Source: Azotosporobacter soli (GTDB lineage: Bacteria > Bacillota > Negativicutes > SG130). Taken from it: a DNA stretch of 64,000 nt. Made by a program: the position numbers and the translations under genes. The notes under the pieces were generated by a model that did no database searches, was not told where the DNA came from, and saw only the letters and a program-made list of their open reading frames with translations. Shown here one piece after another: positions 1 through 7,859 of the stretch; position 1 is the first letter of the stretch; every line of letters begins with the position of its first letter. The stretch covers positions 1 to 64,000 of the forward strand of contig NZ_JAUAOA010000020.1 in assembly GCF_030542965.1 (NCBI RefSeq), read 5' to 3'.

Positions 1-225
1 TTTGCAAATCTTTCTTCTATAAAGTTTTCAGGGAATATATTCTCTTGTAGAAATGTTTACCTGTAAGATCTTGCGATGCGTTAGCTCGTGTTGCAAAGAA
101 TTGGCATAAAGCATTTAGCGGCAAGGCGCGCTGAGGACCGTAAGCGAAGGCGTAGCGGAAGCTACGTTGAGCGAGGACCGCAAGCAGCAACGCAGCAGAT
201 GAATGGTTTAGGACAATTCGAAGTA
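1..225 (+). other. rRNA operon spacer upstream of 5S
   Basis: No gene is visible here. The position just before the 5S gene suggests the 23S-5S spacer. It contains two imperfect direct copies of a short unit beginning GAGGACCG (about 132 and 173), each followed by an AAGC-rich stretch, with a short inverted repeat built on GTAGCGGAAGCTAC between them. The unit probably forms processing stems in the precursor rRNA, but that is inference. Confidence 0.5.
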
Positions 226-341
226 TCCGGTGATGATGGCTGTGGGGTCCCACCTGTTCCCATACCGAACACAGCAGTTAAGCCCACATACGCCGAAAGT
301 ACTTGGCTGGAAGCGGCCTGGGAGGATAGGGAGTTGCCGGT
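226..341 (+). rRNA. rrf: 5S ribosomal RNA
   Basis: The sequence has the standard 5S layout: a closing helix made by CCGG at both ends, the conserved CCCATACCGAACACAG block in loop B/C (about 260-275), and GGGAGGATAGGGA-type sequence near the 3' end. Length, about 116 nt, is normal. A strong terminator follows directly, so this is the last gene of an rRNA operon whose 16S and 23S genes lie before the window. The ends are placed from helix I pairing and may be off by a few bases. Confidence 0.93.
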
Positions 342-342
342 T

Positions 343-381
343 AAAAAGACCGTCTGCATGAACGTGCAGACGGTCTTTTTC
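343..381 (+). terminator. Terminator of the rRNA operon
   Basis: A perfect stem (AAAGACCGTCTGC pairing with GCAGACGGTCTTT) followed by a T-run lies directly behind the 5S gene. Confidence 0.92.
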
Positions 382-457
382 TATATTGGAATGCTTTGAA
401 GCACAAAAATAGAAAGAAAAAGCGAAGGACAGCAACTGCTTAAATCTAGCGAGTGGC

Positions 458-486
458 TTGCGTTTCGAAAAAAATTCCGGTACAAT
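458..486 (+). promoter_or_regulatory. Sigma-A promoter of the RNase H-like gene
   Basis: A -35 TTGCGT (458-463) and a -10 TACAAT (481-486) are separated by exactly 17 bp. The longest reading frame of the gene would begin inside this promoter, which supports the downstream ATG at 530 as the true start. Confidence 0.75.
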
Positions 487-529
487 GCTAGAGAAGATGA
501 TGCAGGAGAGAGTGGGAAAGGATGAGATA

Positions 530-886
530 ATGGAAAAGCACTTTGACATATATGTAAACGGAAGTCAGCAACCGAGAAAATATGCCTGGGGTTTTGTCGT
601 CAACGAGGGGCCGGTGATGCTGCATATGACAAGCGGAGAGGGGAAAAATCCGCAGGCGCTGGCGATGAAAAATGGCGGCGGTGAAATCGAAGCGGTGATC
701 CGTGCGCTGAAATGGGCGAAAAAGCAGCAAAATACGACAGTGACGATACATTATGACTATGAAGGAATTCGTGCCTGGGCGAAGGGCGAATGGCCGCCAG
801 AAAATGAATTTGTGCAGCAGTATGTGGATTTCTTGGAGGACAAGCTGGCTTGGATTGATTTTGTAAAAAAAGACGTCAAACGGTAA
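530..886 (+). CDS. RNase H-fold protein (viroplasmin/RNase HI-like)
   Basis: This 118-residue protein has the RNase H fold. Three spaced acidic residues fit the metal-binding set: Asp in the first strand (FDIYVNGS), Glu in GGGEIEAVIRAL and Asp in IHYDYEGI. The likely role is cleavage of the RNA strand in RNA/DNA hybrids. It is shorter than classical RNase HI and resembles the RNase H domain that follows viroplasmin modules, without the hybrid-binding N-terminus. The ATG at 530 is preferred because an AAAGGATGAG ribosome site precedes it and the frame upstream overlaps the promoter. The gene is monocistronic, between its own promoter and terminator. Activity is inferred from the fold only. Confidence 0.75.
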   Translation: MEKHFDIYVNGSQQPRKYAWGFVVNEGPVMLHMTSGEGKNPQALAMKNGGGEIEAVIRALKWAKKQQNTTVTIHYDYEGIRAWAKGEWPPENEFVQQYVDFLEDKLAWIDFVKKDVKR

Positions 887-887
887 A

Positions 888-926
888 AAAGGGCTCTCAA
901 CCGGATTATCGGTCGAGAGCCCTTTC
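888..926. terminator. Bidirectional terminator between rnh-like gene and nrdD
   Basis: A GGGCTCTC/GAGAGCCC stem with an inner CCG/CGG pairing is flanked by A-run and T-run, so it can stop transcription from both converging genes. Confidence 0.85.
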
Positions 927-935
927 GTATGCTGC

Positions 936-3065
936 TTAGGCCTTAAAATGATCGATGCGGCTGTCGAGTTCGGCCCGTTTCGCGGAGTTGAAGCGATCGA
1001 CCGTGCTGAGATAGCCGGTGATGCGGCGAACGCGGCGAACACTGGAAACGCGGCAGTTCGGGCAATCGTCTTCGGCGATGATGCCGGTATAGCCGCAGTT
1101 GCAGCAGTAATCGAGCGGGAAGTTAATGCCGCCGTAACCGATGTCGGAGGCGGCCATCGCGCGAACCAGGCTTTCCGTTGCAGCGACGTTGCCGGCCGGC
1201 GGCGAGGGCAGTTCGACATAGCTGATATGCCCGGCGTTGCAATATTTGTGGAAGAGGCCTTCGATGCGCAGTTTGTCAAACGCGCTGATCGGCGCGAATA
1301 CCGGAACATGGAAGGAGTTGGTATAGTACTCTCGATCGGTGACGTTCTCGAGCGCGCCGTAGCGGTTGCGGTCGATGCGCGTGAAACGGCCGGAGAGTCC
1401 TTCAGCCGGCGTCGCCATCAGCGAATAGTTAAGATCATAGGTTTCGCTGGCCTGATCCATCATGTCGCGCAGTTTCTTCACGATCGCTTCGCCTAGCGCC
1501 AGCGCATCGGGGCATTCGCCATGGTGCTTTCCGGTAAGGGAAATCAATGTTTCGGCCAAACCGATGAAGCCGACCGACAGAGAACCGTGCTTGATTGAAT
1601 CTTCAACATGATCGCCCATGCCCAGTTTATCGGAATCGAGATAGAGACCTTGTCCCATCAAAAACGGCATGTCTTTGACTTTAAGCTGCGACTGAACGCG
1701 AAAACGCTGGTAAAGCTGCTCGATGGCCAAATTCGTCAACGATTCCAGATTGCTCCAGAATTTTGCCAGGTCGCCGTTGGCTTCAATCGCGGCGCGCGGC
1801 AGGTTGATCGTCGTAAAGGTCAGGTTGCCGCGTCCGTCGGTGACTTCGGGACCGCGGCGGTTTGAAATGACGCGCGTCCGGCAGCCCATATAGCCGACTT
1901 CCTCTTCGGCATCTTTGTTGAAGCTGGAATCGAGGAAGCTAAAGGTCGGGAAGAGACGTACGCTGGCGACTTCCAACGCCAGTTTGAAGAGGTCATAGTT
2001 AGGGTCGCCCGGGTTCATATTGACTCCCGCCTTGACCTTGAAGATGATGTTGGGGAAAATCGGTGATTCGCCGTTGCCGAGACCTTTACGATAGGCGAGC
2101 AGCAGGTTCTTGCTGACAAGGCGGCCGCCATGCGAGGTATCGGTGCCGATATTCACGCTGGAGAAGGGCACCTGTGCACCGGCACGCGAATGCATGCTGT
2201 TGAGATTGTGAATCACGGCTTCCATCGCCTGATACGCTTCGATGTCATTGGCATCATTGAAGTAGGGGCCAAGATCGCGGTCGAAGAAGGCGTAGGATTG
2301 GCCGCCGAACATGTCGTTCTGGTTGCTTTGCAGGATAATGCAGGCCAGAGCGGCTGCCGAAGTGGGCCGTTTGGGCGGACGGATATAGCCGTGACCGGTG
2401 TTAAAGCCGCTTTCGAGCAGTTTGCGCAACGGAATTTGCAGGCAGTTTAGCGTCTTGCCGTAAAAATCGAGGTCGTGGATGTGGATGGCGCCGCTTTTAT
2501 GCGCTTCGGCGAATTTTTCCGGAATGACTTTGCTCAGGTAGTAATTTTTGCTGGCCGCGCTGCCGATCTGCAGCATTTTGGCCGAGGGCGAGTTGGCAAC
2601 GTTGGCGTTTTCCTTGTGCGTCTCTTCCAAAATTTCCGCAACGGCTTTGTCGAGCGAGTTCTTTGCCTCACGAATCGCGGTGCGGTTCGCGCGATATTGG
2701 ATGTAGGCTTTAGCTGTTTGTTTGAAACCGTTATCAAAAATGGCGTCTTCGACAAAATTTTGGATGTCTTCGACGCTGTAAACACGTTTGTTGTCCATCA
2801 CTAAGCGGTCGACGACCATCTTGGTGATACTGAGCGCCAGATTGCGCGCCCAGGCTTCGCTGGTGTAGTTTTTGGGCGTGGCGTATTCTTTTACCGCGAT
2901 TAATGATTTATAAATAGCGGAAGAGATCTTGATCGGGTCGAAAGCGACCTCTTTCTGTCTGCGCTTGACGACGCGGGTCAGGTTTTCCTTCAGGTTTTCC
3001 GTATAGCTGGTGAGCTGGGTTTGTTCTTGCTCGGTGAAAATTGTTTGGAATAAATCCGTTGACAT
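936..3065 (-). CDS. nrdD: Anaerobic ribonucleoside-triphosphate reductase NrdD
   Basis: NrdD makes deoxyribonucleotides under anaerobic conditions using a glycyl radical. The 709-residue protein starts with an ATP-cone allosteric domain (residues about 30-130), continues with the 10-stranded barrel, and ends with a zinc site (CCNCG...CPNC) and the radical motif RITGYL near the C-terminus. The start at 3065 is chosen because GAGGAGG precedes it at good spacing; an in-frame ATG five codons upstream lacks one. The activating enzyme gene nrdG usually sits next to nrdD but is absent on both sides. Two NrdR-type boxes lie upstream, so NrdR repression is likely. Confidence 0.95.
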   Translation of the reverse strand: MSTDLFQTIFTEQEQTQLTSYTENLKENLTRVVKRRQKEVAFDPIKISSAIYKSLIAVKEYATPKNYTSEAWARNLALSITKMVVDRLVMDNKRVYSVEDIQNFVEDAIFDNGFKQTAKAYIQYRANRTAIREAKNSLDKAVAEILEETHKENANVANSPSAKMLQIGSAASKNYYLSKVIPEKFAEAHKSGAIHIHDLDFYGKTLNCLQIPLRKLLESGFNTGHGYIRPPKRPTSAAALACIILQSNQNDMFGGQSYAFFDRDLGPYFNDANDIEAYQAMEAVIHNLNSMHSRAGAQVPFSSVNIGTDTSHGGRLVSKNLLLAYRKGLGNGESPIFPNIIFKVKAGVNMNPGDPNYDLFKLALEVASVRLFPTFSFLDSSFNKDAEEEVGYMGCRTRVISNRRGPEVTDGRGNLTFTTINLPRAAIEANGDLAKFWSNLESLTNLAIEQLYQRFRVQSQLKVKDMPFLMGQGLYLDSDKLGMGDHVEDSIKHGSLSVGFIGLAETLISLTGKHHGECPDALALGEAIVKKLRDMMDQASETYDLNYSLMATPAEGLSGRFTRIDRNRYGALENVTDREYYTNSFHVPVFAPISAFDKLRIEGLFHKYCNAGHISYVELPSPPAGNVAATESLVRAMAASDIGYGGINFPLDYCCNCGYTGIIAEDDCPNCRVSSVRRVRRITGYLSTVDRFNSAKRAELDSRIDHFKA

Positions 3066-3142
3066 ACAATTCCTCCTCAAATTTCTTGCTGCGCAGACCG
3101 CTGAATGACAGAAAAATATGGCCTGGTATACGGCCCACTATC

Positions 3143-3165
3143 ATTATAAACGCATTATATAGTAT
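3143..3165 (-). promoter_or_regulatory. nrdD promoter with NrdR box 1
   Basis: On the minus strand a TATAAT -10 (complement of 3143-3148) is preceded, at 18 bp, by TTTACT. The promoter spacer contains ACGCATTATATAGTAT (3150-3165), which matches 13 of 16 positions of the NrdR box ACACWATATATWGTGT. A repressor bound here would cover the promoter. Confidence 0.65.
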
Positions 3166-3191
3166 GAGTAAATAGGTTTAATGACATAAAA

Positions 3192-3207
3192 ACACAATAT
3201 ATTGTAG
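3192..3207. promoter_or_regulatory. NrdR box 2
   Basis: ACACAATATATTGTAG matches 14 of 16 positions of the NrdR box consensus. It starts 42 bp from box 1, close to four helical turns, so both boxes face the same side of the DNA, as in known NrdR operators (which are usually closer together). Confidence 0.7.
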
Positions 3208-3218
3208 GACGCTATGCC

Positions 3219-3247
3219 TTGCATTTGGCAGGAAAGTCCGCTACAAT
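3219..3247 (+). promoter_or_regulatory. Promoter of the marR gene
   Basis: TTGCAT (3219-3224) and TACAAT (3242-3247) are spaced 17 bp apart. The gene's ATG follows 40 bp downstream behind AAGGAGG. Confidence 0.7.
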
Positions 3248-3287
3248 CACAGGGAAGGCGTTGATTTTAAAAGGAGGACGGGCGCAA

Positions 3288-3707
3288 ATGACTTCAGAAT
3301 ACATTATTCCTCGCATCAATAAATACGTTCGAATCGTCAATGAAGCGACCAACAAAAAATTGGGCCCGCTCGGAATTTACACCGGTCAATGGTCGCTGAT
3401 TCTCGCGCTGCATGAACTCGGCAGTGCGACGCAGTCTGAGCTGATCCAGTATCTGTCGATCGAAGCGCCGACGCTGACGAATATGCTGCGCCGTCTGGAG
3501 GAAGCGGGACTGGTCAGGCGCGAGACGTGCCAGGACCGTCGTGTGAAAAGGGTGTCGCTGACCGAAACGGCGCAAGAGCGTTTTCCGCTTTGGAATCAGG
3601 AGATCCAAGAATATCGCAAGCAGCTATTCAAAGGCTTCGCGCCGGAAGAAATGCAGCTCTTATCGCAGCTGATGAACCGGCTCTTGGAGAACGTGAAAAG
3701 AAAGTAG
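3288..3707 (+). CDS. MarR-family transcriptional regulator
   Basis: This 139-residue protein is a winged-helix repressor of the MarR type, expected to act as a dimer that releases DNA on binding a small, often aromatic, ligand. The recognition region reads ATQSELIQYLSIEAPTLTNM, followed by RLEEAGLVRRE and the wing QDRRVKRVSLT. The start at 3288 follows AAGGAGG (3271-3277); earlier in-frame codons fall in the promoter. It lies directly upstream of hpdBCA in the same orientation, so control of that operon in response to 4-hydroxyphenylacetate or a related phenol is a reasonable inference. Control of nrdD is less likely given the NrdR boxes. Confidence 0.85.
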   Translation: MTSEYIIPRINKYVRIVNEATNKKLGPLGIYTGQWSLILALHELGSATQSELIQYLSIEAPTLTNMLRRLEEAGLVRRETCQDRRVKRVSLTETAQERFPLWNQEIQEYRKQLFKGFAPEEMQLLSQLMNRLLENVKRK

Positions 3708-3730
3708 CGCTGCCAAGAGGCCGCAATTTT

Positions 3731-3816
3731 CTTAGTATACCATAAAATAAGGCGATAAAACGAGCGGAAAAATGCGCACGGCTCTTTATCAGCGAAGGAT
3801 TAGGCGGTATACTTAG
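3731..3816 (+). promoter_or_regulatory. Putative paired operator and promoter of hpdBCA
   Basis: Two near-inverted 11-mers, CTTAGTATACC (3731-3741) and GGTATACTTAG (3806-3816), lie between marR and hpdB, 75 bp apart (about seven helical turns). The second overlaps a likely -10 TATACT (3808-3813), with a weak TTTATC 17 bp upstream. They are candidate MarR sites; the link is inference. Confidence 0.45.
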
Positions 3817-3888
3817 AGAAGCGAAAGCATTTTTATTTTTACGCATATAATTAGCCTGCTAAATAAAATCAGGAGGTTTTCCGAAACG

Positions 3889-6606
3889 ATGAGTGTGAAC
3901 AAGAAGTTGCTTGAGATCCTTAAGGAAAAAGGCGTGCCGGTCAATTTTCAATCCGGCGGCCAGGCCCCGGACGGCCTGACGCAACGGGAGGTTAGGAAGC
4001 AGCCGGGCGCACGGGCGGCTAAGCTGCGCGATATTTACTATGCGACGTTGTCAACGGTCGATACGGAATTTCCTTATTGGTATACAAGGCGCTGGAATGA
4101 GTTGGAGGGCGAGGTCGCGGTCGTGCGGCGGGCGGAGGCGTTGAAAAGCGCATTTTCGCATCTCACGCCGAATATCCTGCCGGATGAGAAACTGGTCATG
4201 CAAAAAACGCGCAATTATCGCGGTTCGTTTCCGATGCCCTGGCTTTCGGAAGGCTTTTTTGTTGCAAAAGAAGATGAACTGTATCGCGAGGCGATGCAGC
4301 GCGGCAGCGAGAGTGCAGGCGAACTCAGCAAATTCGGCAGCGGCGGCGGCAACGTGACGCAAAGTTTTGGCAATGTCGTTTCGATCGCCGGGAAATTCGG
4401 TATTCGAAAGGAAGAAGTGCCGAGTCTGGTGCGCCTTGCAAAAGAGTGGGTGGGCCGGTCGGTTGAGGACTTGGGACACAAATATGAAATGATGACGCCG
4501 GGCTATGAAATAAAAGAGAATCTGATGAAGTCGGTCGTCTGCATGTTCGATTCCGGTTATACGCTGCCCCAGGGGCGCGAAGTGATCAATTATTATTTCC
4601 CGCTGCAATATGGTTTTGACGGCGTGAAACGACTGGCGGAGGAGCGCAAGGCCGAAGTGGCCGGACAGGCCGGCGGCGACGGCGTGTTGGGCATGGAGCG
4701 GCTTTATTATTATGAAGCGGTGCGCGTCATCATCGAGGGGTTGCAAAACTGGATCTTAAATCATGCGAAACTGGCACGAAAGTTGGCGGCAAGATGCAAA
4801 GCCGCGGAACAAAGTCTGGAATACGGCGAAATCGCCGCTTGTCTGGAATGGATTGCGCATCATCAGCCGCGCACGTTCCGTGAGGCTTTGCAGCTGACTT
4901 ATATCATTCATATTGCGGTGGTCAATGAAGATGCGATATCGGGCATGTCGCCGGGACGGCTTGGTCAGGTCCTCTATCCCTGGTTTGAACAGGATTTGGC
5001 GGCGGGGCGGACGACGGAAGCGGAAGTACTCGAATTATTGGAATTGCAACGCGTCAAAATGACCTGCATCGATTGTTTTGCCTCGACCGGCGTGGTCGGC
5101 GGCGTGCTGTCGGGCAATACGTTCAACAATCTGACGCTGGGCGGTCTGAAAAAAGACGGCAGCTCGGCGGCCAACCGTCTGGAAATGCTGATCTTGGAAG
5201 CGGGCATGACTTGCGAGACGCCGCAGCCGACGCTGACCTGCCTGTATGATGAAAAGCTGCCGGAAGAATTCCTGCTGCAGGGAGTCGAATGTACGAAAAC
5301 CGGTACCGGATATCCGGCCTGGGTCAACAACCGGGGGGCGATGGAATTTCTGCAAAACCAGTTCGGCAAAGAAGGGATGACGCCTCAGGAAGCAAGAGCG
5401 GTCGCAATGGGCGGTTGTCTTGAGACGTCACCGTGCAGCTACTTGCCGCTGGAACTAAACGGACGACAATACGATATCCCCGGCGGTTCGGGTCAGACGG
5501 CTGGGACCGGCGTCCATTTCCTCGCCAATCCGAAGATACTGGAACTGGTGCTGACGAATGGTTTTGACAAGCGGACCGGTGCGCAGGTGTATCCGGCGCA
5601 TAATCGCAGTCTCGACAGCTATGCGGAACTGGTTGACCAGTTCCGGGAATATTATAAGCTGAGCTGCGATCTGGTGATCAAGACAAACAATATCCAACTC
5701 GATATCTGGCGCAAGAACAACATGTCGATCCTGAATTCGTTTTTGAAGCCGGATTGTCTGACGAAAGGCCAGCACATCGGGAATCTTGGCTACCGCTACA
5801 ATGCGACGCTGAACATCGAAAGCTGCGGCACAATCACCTGCGTCAATTCGCTCGCCGCGATCAAGAAAGTGGTCTATGAGGAACAACGCTGCACGCTGGC
5901 GCAACTGACGGAGGCACTGCTCGAAAATTTCGGCTTCAAGACGGCGGAAGAAGTCGGCAGCTATTCGCTCTCTGATCAGGAAAAGCGCAGCGCTGACGAC
6001 GCGTATGACGCGCTGTATGAAGCCTGCCTGCGCGCGCCGAAATACGGCAATGCGGACGCGTATGCCGACGATATTTTGGCGGACTATGAAAACTGGTTCT
6101 GCGCGATGGCGCATGATTTTGAATCACTCTACGGCAAACCGCTCTATGCCAGTCAGATTTCCGTCTCGACGCACGGGCCGCAGGGTGCGTGCACGCTTGC
6201 GACAGCCGATGGACGGCTGGCCGGGACGACATATGCGGACGGTTCGCTGTCGGCCTATCCCGGAACCGATAAGAACGGGCCTTATGCGTTGTTCCATTCG
6301 GCGACCGTCTGGGATCATAGTCTGTCGCAAAATTCACAGATGAACCTCAAACTGCATCCGGCCGCGGTGAAAGGCCGAGAGGGCGCGCGCAAACTGCTTG
6401 AACTGACGCGTTCCTATATGCGTCAGGGCGGTTTTCATCTGCAATACAACATTGTCGACTCCAAGGTTTTAAAAACGGCGCAGGAAGAACCGACTGCGCA
6501 CCGCGACCTGATGGTCAGGGTGGCCGGTTTTACGCAGTACTGGTGCGAAATCGGCAAGCCGATTCAGGATGAAGTGATTGCGAGAACCGAATATGAAGGG
6601 GTGTAA
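3889..6606 (+). CDS. hpdB: 4-hydroxyphenylacetate decarboxylase, glycyl-radical large subunit
   Basis: HpdB decarboxylates 4-hydroxyphenylacetate, a tyrosine fermentation product, to p-cresol. The 905-residue length fits the family. The thiyl-radical cysteine is Cys510 in GGCLETSP, with Glu512 two residues on, as in known decarboxylases of this group; the glycyl radical is Gly880 in RVAGFTQYW, 25 residues from the end. Related phenylacetate and indoleacetate decarboxylases do not carry a small Fe-S subunit, and one is encoded directly downstream, so the 4-hydroxyphenylacetate assignment is favoured. An AGGAGG site precedes the ATG. The operon order hpdB-hpdC-hpdA is the classical one. Substrate remains inferred. 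Confidence 0.92.
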   Translation: MSVNKKLLEILKEKGVPVNFQSGGQAPDGLTQREVRKQPGARAAKLRDIYYATLSTVDTEFPYWYTRRWNELEGEVAVVRRAEALKSAFSHLTPNILPDEKLVMQKTRNYRGSFPMPWLSEGFFVAKEDELYREAMQRGSESAGELSKFGSGGGNVTQSFGNVVSIAGKFGIRKEEVPSLVRLAKEWVGRSVEDLGHKYEMMTPGYEIKENLMKSVVCMFDSGYTLPQGREVINYYFPLQYGFDGVKRLAEERKAEVAGQAGGDGVLGMERLYYYEAVRVIIEGLQNWILNHAKLARKLAARCKAAEQSLEYGEIAACLEWIAHHQPRTFREALQLTYIIHIAVVNEDAISGMSPGRLGQVLYPWFEQDLAAGRTTEAEVLELLELQRVKMTCIDCFASTGVVGGVLSGNTFNNLTLGGLKKDGSSAANRLEMLILEAGMTCETPQPTLTCLYDEKLPEEFLLQGVECTKTGTGYPAWVNNRGAMEFLQNQFGKEGMTPQEARAVAMGGCLETSPCSYLPLELNGRQYDIPGGSGQTAGTGVHFLANPKILELVLTNGFDKRTGAQVYPAHNRSLDSYAELVDQFREYYKLSCDLVIKTNNIQLDIWRKNNMSILNSFLKPDCLTKGQHIGNLGYRYNATLNIESCGTITCVNSLAAIKKVVYEEQRCTLAQLTEALLENFGFKTAEEVGSYSLSDQEKRSADDAYDALYEACLRAPKYGNADAYADDILADYENWFCAMAHDFESLYGKPLYASQISVSTHGPQGACTLATADGRLAGTTYADGSLSAYPGTDKNGPYALFHSATVWDHSLSQNSQMNLKLHPAAVKGREGARKLLELTRSYMRQGGFHLQYNIVDSKVLKTAQEEPTAHRDLMVRVAGFTQYWCEIGKPIQDEVIARTEYEGV

Positions 6607-6613
6607 GCGTTCG

Positions 6614-6871
6614 ATGAACAAGCATAGTGATTGTGAGAATTTTTGCGCGATCGACGCGGCAAAAGGAATTTGTCGTCTAAACGGTGAATTCGTTCTGATT
6701 GATACGGCTGTTTGCACGGAGTTTGAAGAATTGCCGAAATGCGGCAACTGCCAGTGCTTTACGCAAAATGACAAGGATGGAATGGGCAGCTGCAGCGGTT
6801 TTAAAAAAGAGTATTGGAGCGCGGCCGAAAACAGGGCGGTGAGTTGTGAAGGCTATGTCGGACGCTGCTGA
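6614..6871 (+). CDS. hpdC: 4-hydroxyphenylacetate decarboxylase small subunit
   Basis: This 85-residue Fe-S protein is the regulatory partner of HpdB. Its ligands fit the two [4Fe-4S] sites known in the family: His4, Cys7, Cys20 and Cys34 for the first, and Cys43, Cys46, Cys60 and Cys78 for the second. The opening NKHSDC and the FCAIDAAKGICRL segment are typical. The start at 6614 puts the conserved His at residue 4 and follows a GGGGTG ribosome site. The gene follows hpdB by 7 bp and overlaps the start of hpdA. The small subunit is the main evidence that the system is the hydroxyphenylacetate type. Confidence 0.92.
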   Translation: MNKHSDCENFCAIDAAKGICRLNGEFVLIDTAVCTEFEELPKCGNCQCFTQNDKDGMGSCSGFKKEYWSAAENRAVSCEGYVGRC

Positions 6872-7808
6872 GGAAAACGTAAGCGGCATTATCTTTGATA
6901 TGCAAAGTTTTTCTGTACATGACGGACCGGGCTGCCGGACGACAATCTTTCTGAAAGGCTGCAGTCATCGCTGCGCCTGGTGCGCAAATCCGGAAAGTTG
7001 GCACGGCAAGCCGGAACTGATGTTCAGCGCAGGCAAGTGCCGCTGTGCGAGCGGCTGCAGGCGTTGTCTGGATTCTTGCGCGCTGGGGGCGATCCGTATC
7101 CGGGAAAAGATGCTTGCGCTCGATTGGCAGCGCTGCCGCGCATGCGAGAATCCTGTTTGCGTCAGCGCCTGCGCGTATGAGGCGCTGCGCGTTTGCGGCA
7201 AAACGTACAGCGTAAAAGAGGTCATGCAGGTCTTACAGCGTGACCGTACCTATTGGGGCAGCGGAGGCGGCGTGACGTTCAGCGGCGGCGAACCGCTGCA
7301 GCAGGCGGAGTTTTTGACGGCCTGCCTGAAACGCTGCCGTCAGGCTTATATCCATACGGCGATTGAAACGACCGCGCATGTCGCAAGGGACGTTTTTTTA
7401 GCGGTCATGGAATGGGTCGATTTCGCTTTCATCGATCTGAAGCACAGCGATACGCAAGCGCATCGCGCCGGAACCGGAGTGGATAATGCGCTTGCATTAG
7501 GGAATATTGCCGCACTCAGGCAATGTGCCTGGCCGGGGCGACTGGTGCTGCGCGTACCGGTGATTGAAGGCTACAATGATGGACGGGAGAATCACAGGCA
7601 AATCGCGGCTTTCATGAAAAGATGGGATCTGTTTGAAATCAACCTGCTGCCGTTTCATCGCCTGGGCGAGTCGAAATGGACGCAATTAGGCCGGCAGTAT
7701 CCTTATGCTGAGCAGAAAAGCATGGAAGAAGAACGTTTATTGGCATTGCAGGACTATTATCTGGAACGCGGCATCGCCTGTTATCTGGGCAGCGAGACGC
7801 CATTCTGA
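6855..7808 (+). CDS. hpdA: Glycyl-radical activating enzyme for HpdB
   Basis: HpdA is a radical-SAM enzyme that installs the glycyl radical on HpdB. The cluster motif CSHRCAWC (CX3CX2C) follows the typical FDMQSFSVHDGPGCRTT opening. An inserted ferredoxin-like module carries further cysteines (CRCASGCRRC and CRACENPVC). The GGEP SAM motif is present (FSGGEPLQQ). Length, 317 residues, is normal. ATG 6855 is preferred over GTG 6846 because of spacing to GGTGAG; either way it overlaps hpdC, which implies coupled translation. A bidirectional terminator follows. Confidence 0.92.
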   Translation: MSDAAEENVSGIIFDMQSFSVHDGPGCRTTIFLKGCSHRCAWCANPESWHGKPELMFSAGKCRCASGCRRCLDSCALGAIRIREKMLALDWQRCRACENPVCVSACAYEALRVCGKTYSVKEVMQVLQRDRTYWGSGGGVTFSGGEPLQQAEFLTACLKRCRQAYIHTAIETTAHVARDVFLAVMEWVDFAFIDLKHSDTQAHRAGTGVDNALALGNIAALRQCAWPGRLVLRVPVIEGYNDGRENHRQIAAFMKRWDLFEINLLPFHRLGESKWTQLGRQYPYAEQKSMEEERLLALQDYYLERGIACYLGSETPF

Positions 7809-7812
7809 ACGA

Positions 7813-7852
7813 AAAAAGAGGCTGTGAAACGAATTGTTTCACAGCCTCTTTC
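7813..7852. terminator. Bidirectional terminator between hpdA and the chemoreceptor
   Basis: A 13-bp perfect stem (GAGGCTGTGAAAC with its complement), a short loop, an A-run before and T-run after. Confidence 0.9.
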
Positions 7853-7859
7853 CAATGAC

